Source: Rheum nobile (taxonomy: Eukaryota > Streptophyta > Magnoliopsida > Caryophyllales > Polygonaceae). From it: a stretch of DNA of 64,000 nt. The DNA lies in the NCBI GenBank assembly GCA_027886185.1, contig WOAB01000598.1:496001-560000 (forward strand), read 5' to 3'. How positions within the stretch are numbered: the first letter of the stretch is position 1; every line of letters begins with the position of its first letter. Below are positions 21,589-31,105 of the stretch, one piece after another. The notes under the pieces are model-generated. The model saw only the letters and a list, made by a program, of their open reading frames with translations, searched no databases and was not told the DNA's origin. Made by a program: the position numbers and the translations under genes.

Positions 21589-21589
21589 A

Positions 21590-22540
21590 CGTACTTTATT
21601 TGTATGGAGGACTTCTTGACGATGAGCGTCGAATGGTGAATGCAGCATGTGGAGGAAATATTTTGAACAAAATGCCTGCTGCAGCGTTTGAAGTTTTCTT
21701 TGAGCTATCTGAGGGCTCAAGACAGTTCAGCAAGAGGGTGAGCGCCCAATCAATCAAAGATGCAGACTCTCAGCCTAATTCTTCAATACTTTCTGAGATG
21801 GCTGAGATGAAGGAGATGATGAGGAGATACATGATGAAGGGTGGCCAGCAGCAAGTCAAATCATGTGGGATATGCTATGACACGATGCATCCGACCGATG
21901 CATGTCTCACGCTGTAGGAGCCCACTGCTGAGGTGAACGCTATTGGGGGATACGGCCCTTCAAGGCCAAGATATGACCCGTACTCCAACACTTACAATCC
22001 AGGGTGGAGAGATCACCCCAATCTGAGATACGGGAATCAACAGAGTACTCCTAAAGGCCAGGAAAATCAAGAGTATCAATAGAGGCCATCACAGTTCCTA
22101 CCGCGCCCACAACAATATCAGCAGCCTGGGGGTCAACAACAACAATTTAGAGCTCCATATGACCAACAACCTCAAGGCCAAAACACAAGCTCATCTATGT
22201 CCAATGATGACATGTTCAGGTCTCTCGCCCAAGGCGTATCGACGTTGGTTAGCACTGTGACCTCGATGGGGTCACAAATTCAAGCGGTGGTCAAGCATCA
22301 GGAGACTCTCACTCAGAGCATGATCCAACATCAGTAAGAGACGAAGTCTAGTATTCAGAACTTAGAGAAGCAAGTGGGGCAGATCTCCGTAGTAGTGAGC
22401 AAGCTGGAAGCCCGTGACTCGGGAAAACTACCATCTCAAATGGTAGAAAACCCGAGGGAGCGCGTATGCGCCATGACTCTAAGGAGCGGAACACAAGTGG
22501 AAGAAGGTCGAGCTCAACAGAAAGTTTTCCGCGACCGCGA
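21590..22540 (+). pseudogene. Element A gag, C-terminal part
   Basis: Resumes with LYLYGGLLDDERRMVNAACG, then KMPAAAFEVFFELSEGSRQF, and a zinc-knuckle-like CGICYDTMHPTDAC that lacks the usual His spacing. TAG at 21915, TAG at 22080 and TAA at 22336 interrupt a Gln/Pro/Tyr-rich tail. It ends with QNLEKQVGQISVVVSKLE and VCAMTLRSGTQ, a conserved Athila gag-PR linker. The frame then shifts into the dyad-rich segment ahead of PR. Confidence 0.85.
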
Positions 22541-23491
22541 GAAGAAGGCCGCGATCGCGGATTTACTACTGATGAAGAGAAAAAAATCGACGCTTTTCCG
22601 CGACCGCGGACAAATTTCCGCGATCACGGAAAAGTCTCTGTTGAAGAGGGCTTGTACGAAGAATTTCCGCGACCGCGGACAGAATGCCGTGATCGCGGAA
22701 AACCCCCTGGAGTCCCAGACGCGTTTGACAGCGTCCATGATGCGTATGTGCGCCCCAACTTCCTTCCGCTCAGTTCGTTAAAGCCTCTCGCACCCTTCCC
22801 TGAGGCGCTGAAGGACACTAGAAGGCCGGAAAACGACAAGGAATTATTTGAAACCTTCAGCAACTGCGAGGTAAATATTCCTTTGATAAAACTTGTTCAA
22901 AGTATCCCTCGCTATGCCAAATTCTTGAAGGAGATGTGCAAGATAAAGAGGAAGAAGGCGGTGAAGGAGAAAAAGAAGGTACAGGTCAATGAGAATGTAT
23001 CCGGTATGCTGCAAAAGCGGTTACCAAAGAAGTGCAGTGATCCGGGCATATTCACTATTCCCTGCAAGATAGGTGGCGCCATGTTTGAAAATGCTATGCT
23101 AGATTTGGGTGCTTCTATCAACGTTTTACCTCTCTCACTGTATGAATCTTTAGAGATCGGAACATTAGAAAAGACGGGGATAGTGATCCAACTGGCGGAC
23201 AATTCCTATGTGTATCCTAAGGGAGTGGTGCAGGATGTGCTGATAGAGGTTGACAAGCTAATTTTTCATGCGGACTTCTTTGTGATGGATACGGGGCAAG
23301 ATAAAAACGCCGCCCCTGTGATACTAGAACGGCCGTTCATGAACACGGCGGGCACAAAGATTGATGTGAGTAGTGGTTCGCTCACAATGGAGTTTGACGG
23401 GGTCAGGGTCGGATTCAGCATAGATGTTTCAAAGAGACACCCTCCTGATATTGACCCCAAGTGTTCAATTGATGTGAGCAACCCAAGTTGA
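22466..23491 (+). CDS. Element A protease (retropepsin-type) with dyad-encoded linker
   Basis: The open frame runs to TGA at 23489. Residues 1-90 are coded largely by the CG dyads and read as repeating FPRPR and RDRG. Then PFPEALKDTRRPEND, FSNCEVNIPLIKLV and RYAKFLKEMCKI lead into the protease: FTIPCKIGGAMFENAMLDLG, with DLGASINVLP as active-site loop, QLADNSYVYPKGVVQDV, and FMNTAGTKIDVSSG. This is the Athila-type aspartic protease that would mature gag. The DLG replaces the usual D(T/S)G, which is common in this group. No RT follows. Confidence 0.88.
   Translation: MRHDSKERNTSGRRSSSTESFPRPREEGRDRGFTTDEEKKIDAFPRPRTNFRDHGKVSVEEGLYEEFPRPRTECRDRGKPPGVPDAFDSVHDAYVRPNFLPLSSLKPLAPFPEALKDTRRPENDKELFETFSNCEVNIPLIKLVQSIPRYAKFLKEMCKIKRKKAVKEKKKVQVNENVSGMLQKRLPKKCSDPGIFTIPCKIGGAMFENAMLDLGASINVLPLSLYESLEIGTLEKTGIVIQLADNSYVYPKGVVQDVLIEVDKLIFHADFFVMDTGQDKNAAPVILERPFMNTAGTKIDVSSGSLTMEFDGVRVGFSIDVSKRHPPDIDPKCSIDVSNPS
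22526..22701. promoter_or_regulatory. CG-dyad cluster at the element A gag-PR junction
   Basis: Six TCCGCG-RY-CGCGGA dyads or near-copies in ~175 bp, here inside coding sequence. A further copy lies at 23708-23725, after PR. Confidence 0.8.
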
Positions 23492-23829
23492 GTGGGAGAG
23501 CACCAAGTCGAGCCACGACAATACTAAGACGTTGCTCGGGAGGCAGCCCGAGGTATGTATTTCTTTCCTTGTCTTTTCATTCCATGTCTTTAGTTGTTTT
23601 TTTTGTGTTATTTTGTTTTTGCTTTTGCTTTTGTTTTTGCTTTAGACTAACCTGCAGAAAGGAGACCAAAAGCCAAATTGAAGACGGTGTTTCTCGCACC
23701 AGTAACTTTTCCGCGGTTGCGGAAAAACCACTGTAAGTCTCCTTTTTCTGAAGAAAAAAAAAATCAAAAAATAATAATAAATAAACAAAAATCGAAAAAA
23801 AAAGTTCTACCGAAGGCCCAACTGTCTGA
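23492..23829. other. Element A non-coding sequence after PR
   Basis: Begins with CGTTGCTCGGGAGGCAGCCCGAG, a motif also found after PR in elements F and C in complement (GGTTGCCTCCCG). Then come T-rich and A-rich runs (TTTTGCTTTTGC repeats near 23623) and one CG dyad at 23708. Confidence 0.6.
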
Positions 23830-24101
23830 TTTCTACTACGAGAGATGGTGCGCACCATGCTGCCAAGGAGGAAACATTCAACCACACTTATTTGGCACCG
23901 GCCCTAAATTCGACAGCTGCGGAGGAGGAACACCAGAGCCCACCCCACGATTACATCTGGGCTCCATTTTTGTGTTCATTGAAGGTCGTGCATCCCCGAT
24001 TCTTTGATATACCACTACACCTTACAGTGGATCTATTTGGTTGCACGGTAGAGTTTGAGTTTGAAGACCGGCGCGACACCAACAACATGTGCTTATATTG
24101 A
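23830..24101 (+). CDS. Element A third ORF, ~90 codons, shared with element F
   Basis: The frame reads AKEETFNHTYLAPALNSTAA, PPHDYIWAPFLCSLKVV, then PRFFDI and FGCTVEFEFEDRRDTNNMC before a stop. Element F has the same protein at the same place (HHDYIWAPFLCSLKVV, FGCTVEFEFEDWRNTRDMC). The two copies differ at the DNA level but keep the frame and most residues, which suggests past selection. No family recognised. The true start is unclear, as no ATG is obvious in this frame. Confidence 0.45.
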
Positions 24102-24221
24102 TATACCGCCAGCAACAACTTCTAGGTCCAAGCCAACTCCGCGACGGTTGTGAGTTATTTTTTGCCTTTTCATGTGCTTCAATTTTTTTCCGTCTTTTAT
24201 TACATTGAGGACAATGCAATG

Positions 24222-24239
24222 TTTAAGCATGGGGGAGTG
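24222..24239 (+). other. Internal polypurine-tract-like motif of element A
   Basis: TTTAAGCATGGGGGAGTG, preceded by TTGAGGACAATG. It is a near copy of the true 3' tract (24855-24871) 633 bp downstream, which is also preceded by TTGAGGAC. Elements F and C have the same pair. Confidence 0.7.
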
Positions 24240-24343
24240 TTCTATACTTGCTAATCGTTTGAGGAGGAAAAGAAAAAAAAATTAATGAAAAATGAAAAAG
24301 TCATAAATAATTGAAAAAGACAAATAAAATCCTGGGATAAGTC

Positions 24344-24504
24344 AAAAACCCGAAAGGACGGCTTAGGCAATAAGCAGGTGGCTTGGACCAGCATTAGGTT
24401 GGGGTAAAAATTGGTCAAGAGTGATGTGAGTTTTATGTGAGCCCATCTATTGAAAAATGAAATGAGTGGCTTGGTGAAAACCCGAAAGGGCGCCTTGGCA
24501 AAAT
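24344..24504 (+). other. Conserved non-coding block between the two purine tracts of element A
   Basis: Two copies of AACCCGAAAGG(A/G)CG(G/C)CTT(A/G)GGCAA at 24346-24370 and 24479-24501. Both copies, and the GTGGCTTGG text beside them, are found in F and C in the same arrangement. GGGCGCC could pair locally, so a structured RNA element is possible. Confidence 0.65.
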
Positions 24505-24854
24505 GAGTGAAAAGAAGAAGAATGATTATTAGGATTTCTTATTTTTCTTGGCGTTGTGACATAAGAAGAGGTGATATAAAGAGGATTCGGGTAGGTCACT
24601 CTGGGAGGCATAAGAAGATAGATGAAGGCTAGGATTAGATGTTTATTCACTCTATGGTGTTCGGGTTAAGCTTGGGGGAAGTACTCTGCTTTCTTTTAAG
24701 CTTGTATGTTGTGTTATGTTGATTGTGTTGGTACCTTGGAGATTCATGTTTTGGTGCAATTCTTAGTGGAGAGAGTTTTGCTATGCTTCCTGAGACCTTG
24801 GAGATTTGACTGGGGGAGTGGGTTTATATTAGCTTACTTGAGGACGAGCAAGGT

Positions 24855-24871
24855 TTAAGCATGGGGGAATT
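24855..24871 (+). other. Element A polypurine tract
   Basis: TTAAGCATGGGGGAATT directly precedes the 3' LTR (TGATCAGCGC) and is the expected plus-strand primer. Confidence 0.88.
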
Positions 24872-26248
24872 TGATCAGCGCTACTTTGTAGGGTTTAACT
24901 AGGAGTTGTTATCGGTGTTTTGGGTACCATTTGGATGTGTTTAGAGCGTATTATGGAATATGGAGTTGAGGAGAAGAAGTGTGTCTTTGGTGGTTTGGAG
25001 AAGCTTAAATGAAGATTATGAAGATGGAGGAGAAAGCCACTTGAGAAGCCACGAGAGAAGACGGAGAAGGAAGAGCTGGAGGAGCTACATAAGCTTTTCC
25101 GCGATCGCGGAATTCACCGCCGCGGTTGCGGAAACAACACGGAGTGAAGAATACAGGAATCGAAGATCCGCGATCGCGGATTCTATTGCCGCGGTCGCGG
25201 AAAAGCCGAGAACAGCGAGAGCAAAAGTAAATTTTCCGCGGTCGCGGAAGATCCTCCGCGATCGTGGAAACGAGTCATCAGACGCGCGGGTACGGGATTT
25301 TCCTTTCGTCTGAAGATTGCTTTTTATATTTTATTTCATTTTTATTTTATTTATTTTATTCTGGTTTATTTCTTTTGGAAAGATTTTATTTCCTATCTTG
25401 AGTTTTTAGGTTTTGGTTTGCTAGGTTATTTAACTTAAGTTTCTAGCAGCCACTTTGATTATTGTTTTATCATTCAGACTATTATTCAGCATTGTTTTTC
25501 CCTTTGAGTTTTACGTTTCAAGACTATGAAGAACTAAACACCCTTTGCTTAGTCCGACGATTGAAGCCTTCATTTGATATATGGTTGTGAGGTTATAATT
25601 CTATTTCATTTCCTTTGATTATATCTTTTCTCTTGAGCTTATTCCTATTGATTCTTATTGATTTGACTGGATTGATCACCTATTTGATATTAGTAATTAT
25701 CTATTGCTAGGGTTTGGATATTTCGGGTTGAAATCCCTTATCTTGTATAGCAAACATGATATTCTAGGACTGGTTGGACTAGTTTATTGTGTAGAGAATT
25801 GATTATGTGTTGAATGTTGCGGGTCGTGGTATTGCATGTATCCTGGTTAATTCCTATGCTTCTTGCTGCTGTTAGATTAAATCTTGAGGGTCTCTTGATT
25901 GTTTAATAGTTAGGATTATTAGGACTGGTTGGACTGATAACTATTTCAGAATAGGGACAGGAATATTCATAGGAAGGAATAGAGATAATCTAGGATCAAC
26001 CAATTGAATGAATGGTGGATATTTGTCTGGCTAAGTACTTTTTCCCAATTGATTACAACCTTTGCTTTACTTTACTTTGTTTACTTGCAAACCAAACCAA
26101 CAAACCCCCCTTGTTACCTTTGACATACATTTGTGCACTTAGAAAGATTACTTCCTCCCTGTGGGATTCGACCCTTGCTTGTCTATTATACTTAGTTAGG
26201 TTTTTGAGGATTTACTTTGATTGGGCATCACGACTTTAGCCCCTGTCA
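24872..26248 (+). repeat. Element A 3' LTR
   Basis: 1377 bp, TGATCAGCGC to CCCCTGTCA, flanked by CTCTC. The CG-dyad cluster is at 25097-25268. It differs from the 5' LTR by scattered substitutions and short indels, for example near 25362 and 25915. Confidence 0.93.
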
Positions 26249-26880
26249 CTCTCTCACAGGGGCGGCTCTCACATGGATGATTAACCTCCCGGCGGGAAAT
26301 ATTGGCAGCTTCCCACAGTTGGAGGAGTCGTTCCTAACACACTTTAGGAGTTCAAGGCGAAGGCACAAGGGGATACATGAGATTTTTACCCTAAGGCAGC
26401 GAGAGACGGAAAGCCTAGCCTCGTATGTTAAGAGGTTCACGGCCGAAGTAATACAAGTGTGCGAATTCGATGAGAAACTGGCCAAGATCGCATTCATACA
26501 AGGGCTCGCGAGCTCAGACTTCAAGTTCTCTGTCACCAAGAAGGAGCCGACAACCTACTATAAGTTGTAGGACAAAGCCAATACCCATATCCCGGCCGAA
26601 GAGATGGCGAGCTTGTACCGAGGACCCTTGAACGCATCCCGGAATGAGGCTAAAGGGAGGTACCAGGGCCTGTGTGAACAAATGAGGCCTTCAACAGCTG
26701 TGGACAAGGGGAAAGCCCCCGAGCGAGCTCTGGTGAACACGGTGTCGATGAGCCAACCACCCCCATAGTACAATCCCTTCCTAAGTCGCTCCAAGTCTCA
26801 GGCAGCACCCCAGCAAGGACCACCCTCTCAAAAGTTCTTCTCGTACCACCAGTCCAAAACTCATGGCGACAACGAGTGCA
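26249..26880 (+). pseudogene. Element B gag, second part
   Basis: Continues from 16972: TGAALTWMINLPAGNIGSF, FLTHFRSSRRRHKGIHEIF, LRQRETESLASYVKRF and IAFIQGLASSDFKFS, the core retrotransposon gag domain. In-frame TAGs at ~26568 and ~26766 break it. A short His/Cys patch (FSYHQSKTHGDNEC) at the end stands where a zinc knuckle would be. Confidence 0.85.
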
Positions 26881-27836
26881 TGGGGTATGGCTCCCCGGCC
26901 AAGAAGCCCACTCTGGGGTCCCTATTCGCAAAAGGCTATAGAGCCGTGAGCAGAGGGATCAGCAAGAATCCAGCACCACCTCCGCCCCCTCCACGAAAGG
27001 ATAATTTCCCCCCTCCGGATAGTTGTGTGGGAACCATCTCTGGTGGCACTAGTCCCTGGGGGGAAAGTATGAGGGCTGCTCGTAGATATGCGCGAGGAGG
27101 AAGACATCACCCCACACTACCAGCTCTCAGCATCGCCAATAGTTCGCCCGTAAGGCACCAACTCTCTTTCACGGAGGAAGACGCAGAGGCGGTGGAAACT
27201 CTACACTACAACCCTTTAGTCAGCCATGCCCAGTTCGGAACAAAGCTTGTTAATCGGATCCTGGTGGACATGGGAAGCTCTGCGGACATTTTGTACTGGG
27301 ATACCTTCCTGCAGTTGGAGATCCCACCCACGGAGCTCTGCCCCACCGACTGCTCGCTGGTTGGGTTCTCGGGAGAAAGGGTCATCGTCTCCGGCATCAT
27401 CACTTTGGACCTCATCTTGGGAGATGAGGGGATTCCACGCAAGTCTGAGTCGGTGGACTTCATGGTCATGAGAATACCCTCCGCGTACAATGCAATCCTC
27501 GGGCGAGTGTCCCTCAACAAGTTCCAGGCTGTGGCCTCCATGTACCATCTCAAAGTAAAATTCCCAGTCCGTGGAGAAGTAGGAGAATCAAAGGGCCGGC
27601 AAGCAAAAAGTCGGACGTGCTATTTAACCACTCTTAAGGGAAAGGGCCTTGCAGAGCAGGTATTGCAAGTCCAAGAGCTAATGTCGGGAGCGGGGTCCTC
27701 AGAAGGAACCCATGAACATGCTGACCTAGAAGTTCGGGAGCAAGTCCACCCGGGGGTCGAAAGCGAGGAAACAAGGGCGATAACTCCATTTGGAAGGAAG
27801 ATGATAGGTTGTTCTTGGGAACCCATCTGGGCGTGA
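26880..27836 (+). pseudogene. Element B protease region
   Basis: A Pro-rich linker (APPPPPPRKDNFPPP) is followed by SFTEEDAEAVETLHYNPLV and the protease core LVNRILVDMGSSADILYWDT, where DMGSS replaces the usual D(T/S)GSS. IMPSAYNAILGR-type text (RIPSAYNAILGRVSLNKFQA) is the C-terminal Tat protease motif. The frame then meets TGA at 27834 before RT. This is an old copy of the enzyme that would cleave the polyprotein. Confidence 0.85.
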
Positions 27837-28620
27837 ACGACCAGGAACAGATTGAAGAGTTGTTGAGCTAGTCGAGGGATATGTTTGCCTGAACGCCCAA
27901 GGATCTGATTGGGATCCCTCGCGCGCTCATGTCCCACAGTTTAAGCATCATTCCGGAGACCAAGCCAGTAAGGCAGAAAAAGCGAAAGCAAGCTAACGAC
28001 AAGGCTGAGGAAGCCCGCGAAGAAATTCTTAAACTATTGTCGGTAGGGTTCATCCGAGAAGTGCAATATCCAACTTGGTTGGCTAATGTAGTGATGGTCA
28101 AGAAAGCAAGCGGCAAGTGGCGAATGTGTGTAGACTTCACCGATCTAAACTAGGCCTGCCCTAAAGACAGTTACCCGCTCCCCTCTATCGACCGGCTTGT
28201 GGACTCCACGGCTGGTCACAAAGCTCTCAAATTTCTCGATGCATACTCCGGTTACAACCAAATTAAGATGAATCCCCGCAATGAGGAGTATACCACCTTT
28301 ATCATAGAGGCGAGAACATACTGCTACCGTGTGATGCCCTTCGGCCTCAAAAATGCAGATGCCACATTCCAAAGGCTCGTTGATCGCATCTTCCGCGATC
28401 TAAGGGGCAAGACGGTGGAAGCCTACGTCGATGATATTGTTGTGAAGATCCGGTATGCCTCCTAGCACGCGACGGACCTTCGTGAGGTCTTCAACACCCT
28501 TAGGAGCAATGTAATGAGTTTGAACCGAGAGAAGTGTGTCTTTGGCATACAAGCAGGCAAGTTTCTAGGCTTCCTAGTCAGTACTAGAGGGATCGATGTG
28601 AACCCAGAGAGGGTTGAAGC
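27837..28620 (+). pseudogene. Element B reverse transcriptase
   Basis: Seen: IPETKPVRQKKRKQANDKAE, FIREVQYPTWLANVVMVKK, KWRMCVDFTDLN then TAG (28150) where Lys is usual, ACPKDSYPLPSIDRLVD, FLDAYSGYNQIKM, YCYRVMPFGLKNADATFQRL, and the catalytic YVDD at 28424-28435. Stops at 27870, 27891, 28150 and 28463 and a later frameshift make it inactive. The NKACPKD-type box is typical of the Tat lineage. Confidence 0.92.
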
Positions 28621-29240
28621 AATCTTGAGCAATGACGGCCCTGTGGAGCATTAAGGAGGTTCAACGTTTCCTCGGGGCAGTGAACTATCTGGGTAGGTTT
28701 TGCGCCCGGTTGTCAGAAAAAAGTCTCTCTTTCTTCAAGGCCCTCCGAAAAGTCCACAACTTTGAGTGGATCCCAGAGCGCGCAACCACTTTTGAGGACT
28801 TGAAGAGCCACCTGAAGTAACTACCCAGCCTGACGACTCCCGCACCCGGGGAGGAGCTCCAGCTATACATCGCGGTAGACGACACCGCCATTAGTGTAGT
28901 CATCATAAAAGACGTGCGAGTACCAGTTTACTTTGTGAGCAACACCATGTTGCCCGCGGAGACAAGGTACTCACCCGTGGAGAAGTTGGCCCTCGTCGTG
29001 GTCACGGTCACCCGCAAGCTAAGGCCATACTTCCAGGGCCACCCCATACAGGTCCTCTCAGACTTCCCACTGTAGAATTTGCTCCACCGACCTACCCTCT
29101 CGAGCAGAATGACTAAGTGGGTGGTGGAACTCTCTGAGTTTGACATCTCATATAGGAGTCGTCCGGCCATCAAGGCGCGGTCTCTTGTCGACTTCTTGGT
29201 CGAAGCCAGCTTTAGGGAAGAAGCCCTCGCAGAAGCAACA
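28620..29240 (+). pseudogene. Element B first RNase H (Ty3/gypsy type)
   Basis: 28632 onward reads EVQRFLGAVNYLGRF and FEDLKSHLK then TAA, then PGEELQLYIAVDDTAISVVI, AETRYSPVEKLALVVVTVTR and KLRPYFQGHPIQVLSD with several stops. This is the RT-linked RNase H seen in all Ty3/gypsy elements; the first Asp and the Glu of the active site are visible. Confidence 0.85.
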
Positions 29241-29973
29241 TGAGCCCTGACTTGTTGGGTGCTTTTCTCTGACGGGGCGGTGAACAAGGAAGGCCACGGA
29301 GCCGGCCTGGTCCTCACATCCCCGGAGGAGATAAAATGGAGTACTTGCTGGCCTTAGAGTTTGAAGCCGCTAACAATGAAGCGGAATACAAGGGCCTCTT
29401 AGCAGGAATGGAACTGGCCCTGGTAAATGGGGTCATAGACCTGACCTGCTACAACGACTCCGAAGTGGTGGTGAACCAAGTACGAGGGACGTATGAGGCA
29501 AAGACGGGAACCCTGCCCGAGTACTGCGAGAAGGTAAAGACGTTGGCCAAAGCTTTGTGCCATTTTGAGATTCACTCCATCCCAAGGTCTGAAAACACGG
29601 CGACCGATGCCCTCGCAAAGCTTGGATCCCGATCGGCCGGATGCATTACGGGTGTTGCCCGTGTAGAAAGCAGGAGCCTCCCGGCCATTCGAATGCAAGT
29701 CTTGGCAGTCAATAAGACCTGTGACTGGAGGACACCCCTGAAGGAATACCTAGAGAAAGGGGCCTCTCCGTCCGACAAAGCCGAAAGGCAAAGATTGCAG
29801 GTCAGAACTTCACGCTTCTGCATGAAAGGAGGAGGGTTATACAAGAAAGGCTACAACTCTTCGAGCCTTAAATGCGATTCACTGGAGCAAGGCCGTGAGC
29901 TCATCGAGGAAATCCATAGCGGAATTTGTGGTAGTCATTCAGGTTGGAGGATTCTGGTCTACAAGGCCCAACG
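29240..29973 (+). pseudogene. Element B second RNase H (archaeal/plant-type, aRNH)
   Basis: WVLFSDGAVNKEGHGAGLVL, then in the next frame from 29336 LEFEAANNEAEYKGLLAGME, CYNDSEVVVNQVRGTYEAK and RSENTATDALAKL. These carry the Asp, Glu, Asp and final Asp of an archaeal-like RNase H, a second domain acquired by Tat retrotransposons. The N-terminal part of IN follows (GICGSHSGWRILVYKAQ) and is cut by element D. The reading frame runs on by chance into D's LTR up to 30496, making a misleading fusion ORF. Confidence 0.9.
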
Positions 29974-31090
29974 TGATGCGAATGCCAATTTGCCTCAAGT
30001 CGACTCGCCGCCGCCGACGCCAGAGCTAGGGCAAGACAAGTCCTTCGGCGACTCTACTCCAAACCCGGCGGCCTTGGACACCCAACTTTCTCCATATGAG
30101 AAGGAGCTACATGCCTCAAGTGTGCCGGACAAAGTGTGGCCCGCCCCCACCAAGCCAGTCACGAGATCCGACGCCCGGGCGCTAGCGCGCGACAAGCAAG
30201 ATCGTGTCGACAACGACCAGCCTCCGGGGGCCATCACACGGTCCCAAGCACGGAGGCTGCTCCATGGTCTCCAAAGAGGGCTATTAGTTCAAGGAGTGCC
30301 TGGCCAAACGCTCGACGCCTCGGTGACCTTGCTTTGCCAAGTGAAGACGCTGGCACAAGAAGAAGAGTTACGGCACTCACCGAGCCTGTCTACCCCAACC
30401 GGCCTCCAACTCCTCCTACAACCTTCATGGACCCAAAGAGTGCCAAGGAACCCAGGTTGGCCGAGCAAAGTGGCAGAGTGCCCGGTGGACCGGTGATAGC
30501 TACAACATGACAACCATAACGTCGGTGTCGACACTGTCATGACAATGCCACCAGGAAATATCCCAGATGCCTCGTGCGTTTGGGCTCATGTTTGGTGGGA
30601 TTCTTACTGATGATGTCAAAGCCTACATATCCAAAATTCAGCTCAATCCACATCGTTTTACCATGTCTTTGCCGGGGGCTGTTTAGTAGCTGACCTAGAC
30701 TATTTAAGGATTTTTGCCTTAGTTTTTCATTCACGTTTTAGCATACATTTTGATCAAGTTTTTCCAGAGAAGAAACTCTCAAAAACTCTCAAGCTTTGAC
30801 GTCCAAAATTTGGTGTGTTTATCCAAATCTTTGTGGTTGAGACCTAGGTGTGCATATCTTAGATCTTGTCCACGAAATCTATTGAGTTTGTTGGTGAGTA
30901 TATCCAACGAATTCAGTAGCCTACCCATCTTCATCACCATTCCAAAACCATCTCAAATCATCCCCTAGAACTCTCGTTCAAGAGGTTCTTCTAGCCACTT
31001 CCCGGTTTACTTTTCACAAGAAGCATTCATCGGTGGCTTGGACGGCGAAACTACCTTGGACCAGTCCGGATCCGTGCTTGGGCTGTATAA
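29974..31090 (+). repeat. Element D 5' LTR
   Basis: 1117 bp, TGATGCGAATGCC to GGGCTGTATAA (the partner ends TATCA). A TATA-like TATTTAAGG lies at 30701. The first ~390 bp retains the open frame for the IN C-terminal extension (TKPVTRSDARALARDKQ and GAITRSQARRLL), although here it is not attached to IN. Confidence 0.92.
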
Positions 31091-31092
31091 TT

Positions 31093-31105
31093 TGGTATGA
31101 GAGCC
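31093..31105 (+). other. Element D primer binding site, initiator tRNA-Met
   Basis: TGGTATGAGAGCC matches the iMet site TGGTATCAGAGCC with one change, two bases after the LTR. Confidence 0.8.

Larger units (their letters stand above)
16973..26248 (+). mobile_element. Element A: non-autonomous Athila-type LTR retrotransposon (gag-PR plus a small ORF), interrupted by plastid DNA
   Basis: LTRs at 16973-18331 and 24872-26248 are flanked by a perfect 5 bp TSD, CTCTC (16968-16972 and 26249-26253). A tRNA-Asp primer site follows the 5' LTR and a purine tract precedes the 3' LTR. The interior encodes gag and a retroviral-type protease, then ~1.4 kb without RT, RNase H or IN. About 2.58 kb of foreign DNA (19010-21589) splits gag. 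Without that insert the element is ~6.7 kb. The LTRs differ by a few percent by eye plus small indels, and the first LTR begins TT where the second begins TG. Mobilisation would have needed pol from another element. Confidence 0.92.

Noticed and set aside
22514..22738. Minus-strand frame with repeating RSRK and ICPRSRK segments
   Set aside because: The CG dyads are palindromic, so both strands yield similar Arg-rich peptides. The plus frame continues into a protease; this one does not.
30136..30510. 124-codon plus-strand frame in element D LTR, and its twin at 45270-45644
   Set aside because: Out-of-phase shadow of the IN tail encoded by the LTR; the in-phase frame carries the meaningful TRSDARA and ITRSQARRL motifs.
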